The notes under the pieces: model-generated
What the model was told of the DNA's origin: nothing
The model's database searches: none
The model's input: the letters and a program-made list of their open reading frames with translations, nothing else
Source: Streptomyces cupreus
GTDB taxonomy: Bacteria; Actinomycetota; Actinomycetes; Streptomycetales; Streptomycetaceae
Assembly: GCF_014257025.1 (NCBI RefSeq)
Contig: NZ_JACMSF010000003.1
Coordinates: 236,979-300,978 of the forward strand
Direction: 5' to 3'
DNA length: 64,000 bases
Part shown: positions 53,842 through 62,151 of the stretch, piece by piece
How positions within the stretch are numbered: position 1 is the first letter of the stretch
Layout of the letters: every line of letters starts with the position of its first letter
Made by a program: the position numbers and the translations under genes

Positions 53842-56166
53842 TCAGCTTCCCAGGATGACCTTCAGGTCCGCGGCGTTCGCCTCGGTGATCTTCCACAGCT
53901 CCTGCTGGCGGCCGTGCACATCGGCGACGGTCGCCTGGTGGTCGCGGAGCAGGTCCTTCGAGCGCTCCACCAGGCGGGCGGCCAGGTGGCGGTCGTGGAC
54001 GGAGATGCCCCACTCGGGGCGCTCGATGTCGTGCAGGAAGTACGCCATCTTCGGGTGCGAGATCAGGCTGATGATCGGCGTGCCGCAACCGAACGGGATC
54101 ATGCCCGCGTGGCCGCGCATACCGATGACCAGCTTGGTGCGCGCGTACAGATCGCGGATCTCGTCGTTCTCGAAGTCGTACATCGGGATGACGGGCATCG
54201 AGATGCCGTGCTCGCGCCGCAGATCGAAGGCGATCTTCTCGTCGTCGAGCGAGTGCGCCACGCACTTGACCTCGGCCAGCTCGCCCAAGTCCCGGACGGC
54301 CTGGGCCATCTGGGCCAGGAAGTAGGCGTAGTCATGGCCGAAGCGCAGGCCGGCACGGTCGTAGGCGGCGTTGACGAGGATGGTGTCCTCGCGGCTCGCC
54401 GGGTCCTGCCAGCCGGGCACCAGCTGACGGGTGACCGTCGTCGGACAGGGCTGGAAACGGATCTTGTCGTGCAGGTGGGCCGGGACCATGGCACGCACCT
54501 TCTCGATCGAGCCGTGGTTGCGCAGCCCGAAGAAGGCGGACTTCTCCACCAGCAGTCGCAGCGACTCCCGGAACCGGCCCGCCCGGTAGGACTGGCCGTC
54601 GAAGGCGTTGAAGCCCACGGCGTAGACCGCGATCGGCACGTCGATACGGCGCATCAGCTCGTCCGGGACGTTCCACTGCCAGGCGCTGTTGCCGTTGGGC
54701 ATGGTGTCCGGGATGAACAGGCCGCCACCGCCGATGACCAGACCGCGCCGGGCGTTGACGCGCTCCAGGGCGGCCTCGTCGAACAGCCGGTGCGCGTGCA
54801 CGGAGTGCCAGCGCCGGGAGGTGGTGTCGGGGCCGAAGGCGCTGCGCACGCTCTCCGGGAGCAGCTTGTCGCCCGCGTTGCCCTGGCGGTCCATGTAGAA
54901 GGCGACGTGCGCCAACTGGTCCTCGGGGGCGCCCAGTTCCTGGGCCGGGACGGAGGCCGCGCGCTGCGCCCACAGGCGGCTTGAGCGGTGGGTGATGTCC
55001 ACCGACATACCGGCGGTCGCGTACTTGAGCGACGAGGCGTTGTCGCCGTGCACCCAGGACATCTGGGCGAGCCGGGCGTAGGCGGTGGCGGCCCGGTTGG
55101 GGGCGGCCGTCGCCATCAGCAGCTGCGCCTTGGCCTCGTCGTAGCGCGAGACGCTCATCAGGGCGTGGCCGAGTACCTCGTGCGGCCAGGCCTCGTCGAG
55201 CGGGATGCGGACGCTCTCCAGGACGTCGACGGCGTCCTGGTAGTCGCCGGTGGCGATATGCGCGGCGGCGACCTTGCGGGCGGTCTCGACGTCGCCGGTG
55301 CGGGCGACGTGCGGGGTGCCGTAGTGCACGATCAGGTCGTGGTGCAGGCCGCCCGACTTCGAGAGGTACTCGGCGTGGAAGTCGGCGTCGGACAGCTCGT
55401 ACTCGCGCCACTTCTCCTCGGCCAGGCTGTACCCGGACTCACCGCCCTGCCACGGCTTGTGGCGGCCGGTGAAGTGCAGGATCGCGGTGTCCTCGGGGAC
55501 CGGGAGGTCGCCGGACAGACGCCTCTTGACGAAGTTGTAGCGCGGGTCGAGGCGGATGAAGTCGCCGTCGAGGACGGAGTTCAGGATGCCCTGGTCGTGC
55601 TTGTCGAGTTCGTAGTCGCCGCTGCGGCCTGTGGCGTCCAGCTTGGCGCAGAACTCGTCGCTCAGGTACTCGCGCTGGATGACCAGCAGACCGGAGTTGA
55701 GCTTGTGCTGCCCGTAGAAGAACTGCGGGACGGCGGCGAGTCCCTCGCGGAGCTTGAGGAGTTCGCCGAGGTCACCGAGGACGACCATGTCGGTGTCGAG
55801 GGTGATGACGGTGTCGTACTCGCGCAGCCGGAAGACATCGAGGATGAAGTACGCCTTGCGGACCAGGTAGTTGTCCTGGTCGCCCTTCTTGTACGAGTCG
55901 TAGTGCGTGTCGTTGACGCGCTTGAGGACGATCCGCGGGTGCAGGGCGCGGATCCTGGCGATCGACGCGGGGCGCAGATCGTCGTAGAGGACGACGAAGT
56001 CCTCGCACACGGTCGGGTTGGACAGGGCGAGGCTGCGCAGCAGGACGAGGAAACCGGGGAGGTAGTTCTCGTCGACGTAGGAGGCGAAGGCGATGCGCCG
56101 CTTGCCGGTGAGGGCCGCGGCGTCGGTGACGGGAGCCTGTGTCGCAGACAGGGTGGTCGTGGTCAT
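53842..56166 (-). CDS. GT8 glycosyltransferase - TPR-like - polysaccharide pyruvyltransferase fusion
   Basis: A 774-residue multidomain protein. Residues ~23-240: family 8 glycosyltransferase (IAFASYVDENYLPGFLVLLRSL, DxD at 124-126 in TLDTDMVVL, HFTGRHKPW at 231-239). Residues ~290-400: helical, TPR-like repeats (TGDYQDAVDVLESVRI, SRYDEAKAQLL). Residues ~418-770: polysaccharide pyruvyltransferase (DRQGNAGDKLL, VIGGGGLFIP, VIGMRGHAGMIPFGCGTPIISLISHPK). A single clean frame crosses all three. It may add a sugar and then a pyruvate ketal to the same chain. ATG 56166 overlaps the stop of the GT29 gene. Confidence 0.9.
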   Translation of the reverse strand: MTTTTLSATQAPVTDAAALTGKRRIAFASYVDENYLPGFLVLLRSLALSNPTVCEDFVVLYDDLRPASIARIRALHPRIVLKRVNDTHYDSYKKGDQDNYLVRKAYFILDVFRLREYDTVITLDTDMVVLGDLGELLKLREGLAAVPQFFYGQHKLNSGLLVIQREYLSDEFCAKLDATGRSGDYELDKHDQGILNSVLDGDFIRLDPRYNFVKRRLSGDLPVPEDTAILHFTGRHKPWQGGESGYSLAEEKWREYELSDADFHAEYLSKSGGLHHDLIVHYGTPHVARTGDVETARKVAAAHIATGDYQDAVDVLESVRIPLDEAWPHEVLGHALMSVSRYDEAKAQLLMATAAPNRAATAYARLAQMSWVHGDNASSLKYATAGMSVDITHRSSRLWAQRAASVPAQELGAPEDQLAHVAFYMDRQGNAGDKLLPESVRSAFGPDTTSRRWHSVHAHRLFDEAALERVNARRGLVIGGGGLFIPDTMPNGNSAWQWNVPDELMRRIDVPIAVYAVGFNAFDGQSYRAGRFRESLRLLVEKSAFFGLRNHGSIEKVRAMVPAHLHDKIRFQPCPTTVTRQLVPGWQDPASREDTILVNAAYDRAGLRFGHDYAYFLAQMAQAVRDLGELAEVKCVAHSLDDEKIAFDLRREHGISMPVIPMYDFENDEIRDLYARTKLVIGMRGHAGMIPFGCGTPIISLISHPKMAYFLHDIERPEWGISVHDRHLAARLVERSKDLLRDHQATVADVHGRQQELWKITEANAADLKVILGS

Positions 56167-57623
56167 CGCAGGGATATCCTCATGTCCGTCACGCTCTGGG
56201 CCCGGTCCATGACCCATGCCTTCTCGCTGGTGTATTCGTGCACGGAGGTGATGGCGAGCTTCATCGCTTCCTGCACGCGGTAGGCGCCGCTCTCGTAGAA
56301 GTCGAAGCCGATCAGGTCGAGCTTCGGGCTGACGTCCAGGAAGTCCAGCAGGTACAGCATGTTGAAGCCGGTGGTCGGGATGCCCGACCAGACGTCGGTG
56401 GAGAGCTTGCCGATGTTGCGCACGGGCCAGCGCAGCGACTCGTCGCCGAGGCAGGTCTGGGCGCCGGGCACCAGGCGGTTGCGCAGCGACCACTTCCAGT
56501 CGCCGGAGACACCGCCGAAGACGAGGCGGGTGTCGACCTGCTTCTCCCAGTTGAAGCCGTGCTTGTGGATCGTCGCGTGGATGTCGGTACGGCTGCCGGT
56601 GTGCTTCGGGTCGATCTTGTACGAGTTGAAGCGCACCACGAGGTCGTACGCGTCGATCTCGACGCCCATCGAACTGGCGCCCACCCGGCCGGAGTTGGCG
56701 ATCAGGCAGATCGACTTGCCGGCGATCCGGTTGCGGAACTCGCCGAGGCTGATCCACTGCACGCCGCCGATGGCCGGGTCGGCGACGGGGCCGCGCATCC
56801 GGCTGCGGCGCTGCTCGGCGTAGAGCGCGAGGACCTCGGTAAGGGCGGTGACATCGGTGTCGACGGCGATGCGCAGGTCCAGGTACTGGCTGAGCAGTTC
56901 CTGGCGGTCGGCCACCGGGGCGTCGTCGGAGGCGAGCGCGAGCAGCGCGCCGACCAGCCGGGGTTCGGCCTCGGCCCAGTCGCCGACGGCGTGCGCGGCG
57001 AGGCCCTCGGCCCACACCGCGGTGGAGTCGCCGCGGGTGAACTCCTCGGCGCGCGGGCACTGGCGGCGCAGCAGGGCGAGCAGTTCACGCTCCCGCTCGC
57101 TCGCGGTGCGCAGGCCGGCGATGCGGGCGCGGACGCCGAAGCCGTCGTCGTCGGTGAGCCCGAGGTACTTCTCGTACGCCTCAAGCGCCTCGGCGTCGTC
57201 GCCGAGCGCCTCCATCAGGCGGGCGCGCAGCCGCCAGCCGGCGCGGGAGTTCTTGCGCTGGGCGAGCACGGTGTCGCTGATCACCAGAGCGAGGTTCAGC
57301 TCGTCGTCGTAGCCGCACTTGAGCGCCTGGTTGGCGACGGCGAGCAGCGCGTCGAGCAGTTCGTTGCCGATTCCCGCGGCGGGGGTCGCGGCGCCCTTCA
57401 CGGCACGCTTGAGCAGCCCGGTCGCGCCGGTCGCCGGGGCGGGTGCGGGGGCGGCGGGGGTGGTTCCCCATACGACGAGCAGCTTTCTGAGCTGCTCGGC
57501 GAGTTCGATGCGACGGCGGTCGATGCTGCCGACGACTTTGCCGCTGTGCACCGCGCAGGCACGCAAACAGTCGTCCAGCTCCCCTCCACGCGCACGTGCC
57601 CGTCTGTTCTGGACCCTCGTCAT
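56163..57623 (-). CDS. GT29-type sialyltransferase with helical N-terminal region
   Basis: A 486-residue protein. The N-terminal ~280 residues are helical and TPR-like (GDDAEALEAYEKYLGL, VGDWAEAEPRLVGALLAL). The C-terminal part carries the sialylmotifs of family GT29: motif L from Cys306 (CLIANSGRVGASSMGVEIDA... then DLVVRFN), motif S at ~415-443 (GIPTTGFNMLYLLDFLD ... LIGFDFY), and motif VS H462-x4-E467 (HEYTSE). GT29 enzymes use CMP-sialic acids and are mainly eukaryotic. ATG 57623 with AGGAG 5 nt upstream is better than the in-frame TTG at 57644. Co-translated with the GT8 fusion gene. Confidence 0.9.
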   Translation of the reverse strand: MTRVQNRRARARGGELDDCLRACAVHSGKVVGSIDRRRIELAEQLRKLLVVWGTTPAAPAPAPATGATGLLKRAVKGAATPAAGIGNELLDALLAVANQALKCGYDDELNLALVISDTVLAQRKNSRAGWRLRARLMEALGDDAEALEAYEKYLGLTDDDGFGVRARIAGLRTASERERELLALLRRQCPRAEEFTRGDSTAVWAEGLAAHAVGDWAEAEPRLVGALLALASDDAPVADRQELLSQYLDLRIAVDTDVTALTEVLALYAEQRRSRMRGPVADPAIGGVQWISLGEFRNRIAGKSICLIANSGRVGASSMGVEIDAYDLVVRFNSYKIDPKHTGSRTDIHATIHKHGFNWEKQVDTRLVFGGVSGDWKWSLRNRLVPGAQTCLGDESLRWPVRNIGKLSTDVWSGIPTTGFNMLYLLDFLDVSPKLDLIGFDFYESGAYRVQEAMKLAITSVHEYTSEKAWVMDRAQSVTDMRISLR

Positions 57624-57866
57624 GGCACTCCTGGTATTCGCCAAGCCAATGCTGTGTTTGCCGCGGTTTGCCGGCGGGTGGGGGGATCTTGAAACCGTTT
57701 GCTTATCCGTGGGGGGATGCTGAGAAAAATTAGGAAGGCAAAACGACTTTCAGGTGAACTCACAGGTACTACAGGACTAATCGTTGCCCGGTCACCCAAG
57801 ACATCCCTGTGATTCGGACTAATGTGCCTAGGTCCACTCTGGAGAACACCTGGCAAGGGGAATTCT

Positions 57867-58985
57867 GTGACCAGCATGACCGTCCGACCGGTGATCGAGC
57901 CGCCCCGGAGGGCGGAACGGACGGCACCCAGGGAGACTCGGCTACGGGCTCTGGACGGACTGAGGCTGGTCGCCGCGCTGATGGTGGCCGCGTACCACTA
58001 CGGCGGCCGGGGCGGCGAGGTCACCGCGGCCTGGGGCAGCTCGCCCACGGTCCAGTTCCCCACGCTGCACGAGTACTTCGCCTACGGCTGTCTCGGCGTC
58101 CAGGTCTTCTTCGTGATCAGCGGGTTCGTGATCTGCATGAGCGGCTGGGGACGGCCGCTGAGGTCCTTCTTCGCCTCCCGCGCCTCCCGGCTGCTGCCCG
58201 CCTACTGGGTGGCGGTCCTGCTGGTGACGGCGGTGTTCGCGCTGCCGATGGTCGCGTACAAGGCGGTCTCGCCGAGCGACGCGCTGGTGAACCTGACGAT
58301 GCTTCAGCAGCCGCTGGGCGTCGACCGGGTGCTCGGGGTCTGCTGGACGCTGTGGGCGGAGGTCCGCTTCTACGCCCTGTTCGCGCTGTGCGTCGTGCTG
58401 CCCGGCGCGACCCGGCAGCGCGTCATCATGTTCTGCGCCGGCTGGACGCTGGCCGCGGTCATCGCCGAGGCCGCGAACGAACCTCTCCTCGACCTGGTCC
58501 TGATGCCCGAGTACGCGCCCTTCTTCATCGGCGGTGTCGGCCTCTACCTCGTCCACCGCAACCGGCGGGACGCCTATGCGTGGGGCATCGTCGGCGTCAG
58601 CTGGCTGATCGGGCAGCACTACGCGGTGCAGAACCTGTGGCGCGCCCCCAGCACGGACGCCTTCGCCAACCGCACCTCCTTCGGCATCATGCTGGTCGTC
58701 ACCTTCGGCTTCATCGCTGTCGCCGCCATCGCGCTCGGCTGGCTGAACTGGGCGAACTGGCGCTGGCTGACCGTGGCCGGGGCGCTGACGTACCCCTTCT
58801 ACCTGGTGCACGAACACCTGGGCTGGGTGGTCATCAAGATCCTTCACCAGGACTTCTACCTGTCCTCGTGGGCGACCTTCACCCTGACGATCGCCTTCAT
58901 GCTGTCGCTGGCCTGGCTGCTGAACCGGTACGTCGAGAAGCCGCTGACGCCACGACTGCGGACGGCCCTCTCCAAGATGCGCTGA
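57867..58985 (+). CDS. Acyltransferase 3 family membrane protein
   Basis: A 372-residue OafA/YrhL-type acyltransferase with ~10 TM segments: LRALDGLRLVAALMVAAYHYGG (catalytic-type His), YGCLGVQVFFVISGFVICMSGWGRPLRSFFASRASRLLPAYW, and the later YPFYLVHEHLGWVVIK. GTG 57867 follows AAGGGG at 6-nt spacing. In this setting it would O-acylate the surface polymer (inference). Divergent from the GT29 gene. Confidence 0.88.
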   Translation: MTSMTVRPVIEPPRRAERTAPRETRLRALDGLRLVAALMVAAYHYGGRGGEVTAAWGSSPTVQFPTLHEYFAYGCLGVQVFFVISGFVICMSGWGRPLRSFFASRASRLLPAYWVAVLLVTAVFALPMVAYKAVSPSDALVNLTMLQQPLGVDRVLGVCWTLWAEVRFYALFALCVVLPGATRQRVIMFCAGWTLAAVIAEAANEPLLDLVLMPEYAPFFIGGVGLYLVHRNRRDAYAWGIVGVSWLIGQHYAVQNLWRAPSTDAFANRTSFGIMLVVTFGFIAVAAIALGWLNWANWRWLTVAGALTYPFYLVHEHLGWVVIKILHQDFYLSSWATFTLTIAFMLSLAWLLNRYVEKPLTPRLRTALSKMR

Positions 58986-59040
58986 GCGCCGGGCGTGGCA
59001 AGACTGCTGAGCAGCCGTTGTTCACCGGACGTTCAGCCCG

Positions 59041-60021
59041 GTGACAGATTGCCCGGACCCCAGTGAGCAGGCTCGTCGCATGGCCAACGCACAGCAGATT
59101 CCCGTACTCCCCGGCGAGCTCGGCGATGTGCCGGGCTGGTTCCCCGCACTCGACCAGACGCTGTTCACCTGGTTCCTCGAACGGCAGGAGGCCCTCGGAC
59201 AGCGGGGCGACCTGCTGGAACTGGGGGCCTATATGGGCAAGAGCGCGATCCTGCTGGGCCGGCATCAGCGCCCCGGCGAGACGTTCACGGTCTGCGACCT
59301 CTTCGAGAGCGACGCGCCGGACGGCGCGAACCAGGCGGAGACCTCGAAGTCGTACGCGTCCCTCACCCGTGAGGCCTTCGAGCGGAACTATCTCTCCTTC
59401 CACGACGCCCTGCCCCGGGTGGTCCAGGGGCCCAGCTCGGTGATCACGCAGGAGGTCTCGCCCGGGACCTGCCGCTTCGTCCACATCGACGCCTCGCACC
59501 TGTACGAGCATGTGTACGACGACATCGGCGCGGCGCGCGATCTGCTGGTGCCGGACGGGATCGTGGTCCTCGACGACTTCCGCTCCGAGCACACGCCGGG
59601 TGTCTCGGTCGCCACGTGGGAGGCGGTGCTGAACCGGGGGCTGCGGCCGGTGTGCCTGAGCACGCAGAAGCTGTACGGGACGTGGGGGGATCCGGCGGAG
59701 GTGCAGGAGGAGCTGCTGGCGATGCTGCGGGCGCGGGAGGACTGCGGGCTGAGCGTGCAGGAGGCGGCGGGGCATCGGCTGGTACGGGTGCGGGCCCGGG
59801 GGATGAAGCCGCCGGCGTTTCCTCGGTCGCGGCACTACGTGGAGCCCGTGGAGGTGGCTGTGGCGGCGCCTGCGTCGACTCCGGCGCGGAAGCGCTCGCG
59901 CCCACGTCAACTGGCGCTGGACCTGTTGCCGCCGGTTGTCACTCGGGCGGTGCGGCAGATGCGTCGTCCGCGGGCCGGTGGGGGCTTGGCACGCCCACGC
60001 GGCGGAGCCGCACATCGATAG
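59041..60021 (+). CDS. Class I SAM-dependent methyltransferase
   Basis: A 326-residue (or 313 from the ATG at 59080) protein of the Methyltransf_24/TylF-like group: GDLLELGAYMGKSAILLGRH, FTVCDLFESD, RFVHIDASHLYEHVYDDIGAARDLLVPDGIVVLDDFRSEHTPGV with an acidic metal-binding triad. The C-terminal ~60 residues are basic and of low complexity. The last ~12 residues and the stop codon are encoded by a dispersed repeat, so the end may have been replaced. Likely O-methylates a sugar of the nearby polymer. Confidence 0.82.
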   Translation: MTDCPDPSEQARRMANAQQIPVLPGELGDVPGWFPALDQTLFTWFLERQEALGQRGDLLELGAYMGKSAILLGRHQRPGETFTVCDLFESDAPDGANQAETSKSYASLTREAFERNYLSFHDALPRVVQGPSSVITQEVSPGTCRFVHIDASHLYEHVYDDIGAARDLLVPDGIVVLDDFRSEHTPGVSVATWEAVLNRGLRPVCLSTQKLYGTWGDPAEVQEELLAMLRAREDCGLSVQEAAGHRLVRVRARGMKPPAFPRSRHYVEPVEVAVAAPASTPARKRSRPRQLALDLLPPVVTRAVRQMRRPRAGGGLARPRGGAAHR

Positions 60022-60032
60022 AGCCCCGCCCC
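59985..60032. repeat. Streptomyces intergenic repeat, copy 2 (inverted)
   Basis: Reverse complement of the element at 23697: the 23-nt core at 59998-60020 differs by one base from 23713-23735, and the flanking AGCCCCCACCGGCCCGC block is shared. It overlaps the 3' end of the methyltransferase gene and provides its stop codon. Confidence 0.65.
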
Positions 60033-60040
60033 TGGGGCAG

Positions 60041-60691
60041 TCACCCTGCCCCATACCGTGTCTCGATCCCCGCGATCACCAACGCCAGGCCCTCCTCGAA
60101 GTGCTCGTCGTAGTTCGCGAAGATCTCCGCGCCCGCCGCTGCCGACAGGGGGAAGTCGGACATCAGGCGGGCGCGTTCGTTCACGTCGTAGCCCTCTCGG
60201 CGCTCGTCCGGCAGCGGCTGGACGCCCTGTTCCTCCGTGACGAAGCCGAGGGTGTACGAGTACGTCGTCACCGTTGCCCTCACCGCCTGGCGCAGATCGA
60301 AGCCGGCGGCTGTGAACAGGCGCAGGTTCTCCTCCATCTGCTCCGCGTGCTCGATGCCGGTGAAGCGTGAGCCGCTGAAGACCTTGGCGCCGTCGCGGTA
60401 GCCGAGCAGTGCCCTGCGCAGGCCCCGGTTGGACTTCAGCAGGCGTTCCTGCCAGGTGTCGGCGGGGTCGAGCGAGGTGCCCGCGACCATACGGCGGAAC
60501 ATCTCCGTCGCCATCTCGTCCAGCAGCGCCTGCTTGTCCTTGAAGTGCCAGTACAGGGCCGGTGCCTTGACGTCCAGTTCCTTGGCGATGGCGCGCAGGG
60601 TCAGGCCGTCCAGACCGACCTCGTTCAGAAGCTCCAGGGCGGTGGCGGCGACCCGGCGGCGGTCGAGGGGGGCTCGGCGTTCCGTGTTCAC
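60041..60691 (-). CDS. TetR family regulator (TetR_C type)
   Basis: A 216-residue regulator: LDRRRVAATALELLNEVGLDGLTLRAIAKELDVKAPALYWHFKDKQALLDEMA is a class TetR helix-turn-helix with the YWHFKDK recognition helix. A TetR_C-like ligand domain follows (LRRALLGYRDGAKVFSGSRFTGIEHAEQMEENLRLF). It is divergent from an FAD monooxygenase, with two palindromic sites between them. The layout mirrors tetR/tet-type drug-inactivation pairs. Confidence 0.92.
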   Translation of the reverse strand: MNTERRAPLDRRRVAATALELLNEVGLDGLTLRAIAKELDVKAPALYWHFKDKQALLDEMATEMFRRMVAGTSLDPADTWQERLLKSNRGLRRALLGYRDGAKVFSGSRFTGIEHAEQMEENLRLFTAAGFDLRQAVRATVTTYSYTLGFVTEEQGVQPLPDERREGYDVNERARLMSDFPLSAAAGAEIFANYDEHFEEGLALVIAGIETRYGAG

Positions 60692-60701
60692 GCTTGACAG
60701 G

Positions 60702-60714
60702 TTAACGGCGTTAA
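60702..60714. promoter_or_regulatory. TetR operator 1
   Basis: Perfect palindrome TTAACG-G-CGTTAA just upstream of the tetR-type start (60691). Same TTAACnnnGTTAA frame as the second site 37 bp away. Confidence 0.75.
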
Positions 60715-60737
60715 GGCCATCCTCGTATCCGAGGGTA

Positions 60738-60752
60738 CTTAACAGTGTTAAG
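60738..60752. promoter_or_regulatory. TetR operator 2
   Basis: Perfect palindrome CTTAACA-G-TGTTAAG, ending 10 nt before the monooxygenase ATG. It probably overlaps that gene's promoter. Confidence 0.75.
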
Positions 60753-60762
60753 GGGAATTGGT

Positions 60763-62151
60763 ATGGATACGGATGTTTTGATCGTGGGCGCGGGTCCGAC
60801 CGGACTGGCTCTCGGTATCGATCTCGCCCGGCGCGGGGTGGACGCGCTGGTGGTGGAGCGGGCGCAGGGGCTGTTCCCCGGTTCGCGGGGCAAGGGGATC
60901 CAGCCCCGCACGATGGAGGTGTTCGACGACCTGGGCGTGCTGGAGGCGATCCGGGCGGCGGGCGGCAGCTATCCGGTGGGGATGATCTGGCAGGACGGCA
61001 AGCGGGTGGGCGAGCACCAGATGTTCGACCCGGCCGAGGCCACGGAGGACTCGCCGTACAACGAGCCGTGCATGGTCCCGCAATGGCGGACGCAGGAGAT
61101 CCTCTTCGCCCGGCTGCGAGAGCTCGGCGGGCGGGTGGACTTCGGGCGGGAGGTGGTGTCGCTGGAGCAGGACGGGGAGGGGGTGGGCGTCCTGTGCGGG
61201 TCAGGGGGCCCGGTCCGCGCGCGGTATGCGGTCGCGGCGGACGGCGGGCGCTCGACGGTACGGCGGGCGCTGGGGATCGGGATGACCGGGGAGACGGTGG
61301 ATCCGCAGCCGATGCTGGTGGCGGACGTCCGGATCACGGGGCTCGACCGCGACAACTGGCACGTCTTCCCGCCGAGCGGGGAGGGCGAGGGCTTCCTGGC
61401 CGTCTGCCCGCTGGCGGGTACGGAGGACTTCCAGGTGGTGGCGCGGTTCCCGGCGGACGCGGAGGTGGACGTCTCCCTGGAGGGGATCCGGAAGACGGTG
61501 GCCGCGCGCTCCCACCTCGCCCCCGAGGACGTGACAGAGGTCCGCTGGGCGTCGGACTTCCGCCCCCGGGCGGCCCTGGCGGACGCCTTCCGCGCCGGCC
61601 GGGTCTTCCTCGCCGGAGACGCGGCGCACATCCACTCCCCGGCCGGCGGCCAGGGCCTGAACACCAGCGTGCAGGACGCGTACAACCTGGGCTGGAAACT
61701 GGGGGCGGTGCTGCGGGAAGGGGCGGGCGAGACTCTGCTGAGCACCTACGAGGAGGAGCGCCGCCCCATAGCCGCCGACATGCTGGGCCTGTCCACCAGC
61801 GTCCACCGAGGAGAGACCCGTCGAGGCGAGGCAACCCGCCAACTGGGCCTCGGCTACCGCGACTCGTCCCTCACCCAGGAGACCCGCACCTCACCGGCCC
61901 CCCTCCAGGCAGGCGACCGAGCACCGGACGGAACGCTCGGCGGCGTACGGCTCTTCGACGCGTTCCGGGGCCCGCACTGGACGCTGGTGGCGGTGGGCAC
62001 GCAGGCCCCGGAACTGCCGGAGGCGGTACGGGTGGTCAGCGGCGAGGACCAGCCGTCGTACGGGAAGGGGCTGTTCCTGGTGCGCCCTGACGGTTACGTG
62101 GGGTGGGCGGGTGAGACGGCCGACACCTTGCCGGGCTACCTGACCCTCTGA
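60763..62151 (+). CDS. Class A FAD-dependent monooxygenase
   Basis: A 462-residue flavoprotein hydroxylase: FAD loop VGAGPTG at 8-14, DG motif VAADGGRSTVRRALG, GD motif VFLAGDAAHIHSPAGGQGLNTSVQDAYNLGWKL, and a short thioredoxin-like C-terminal domain. The architecture matches aromatic polyketide hydroxylases and antibiotic-modifying monooxygenases such as Rox or TetX-like enzymes. AAGGGG lies 6 nt before ATG 60763. Divergent TetR control suggests induction by its own substrate, perhaps an aromatic antibiotic (inference). Confidence 0.92.
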   Translation: MDTDVLIVGAGPTGLALGIDLARRGVDALVVERAQGLFPGSRGKGIQPRTMEVFDDLGVLEAIRAAGGSYPVGMIWQDGKRVGEHQMFDPAEATEDSPYNEPCMVPQWRTQEILFARLRELGGRVDFGREVVSLEQDGEGVGVLCGSGGPVRARYAVAADGGRSTVRRALGIGMTGETVDPQPMLVADVRITGLDRDNWHVFPPSGEGEGFLAVCPLAGTEDFQVVARFPADAEVDVSLEGIRKTVAARSHLAPEDVTEVRWASDFRPRAALADAFRAGRVFLAGDAAHIHSPAGGQGLNTSVQDAYNLGWKLGAVLREGAGETLLSTYEEERRPIAADMLGLSTSVHRGETRRGEATRQLGLGYRDSSLTQETRTSPAPLQAGDRAPDGTLGGVRLFDAFRGPHWTLVAVGTQAPELPEAVRVVSGEDQPSYGKGLFLVRPDGYVGWAGETADTLPGYLTL

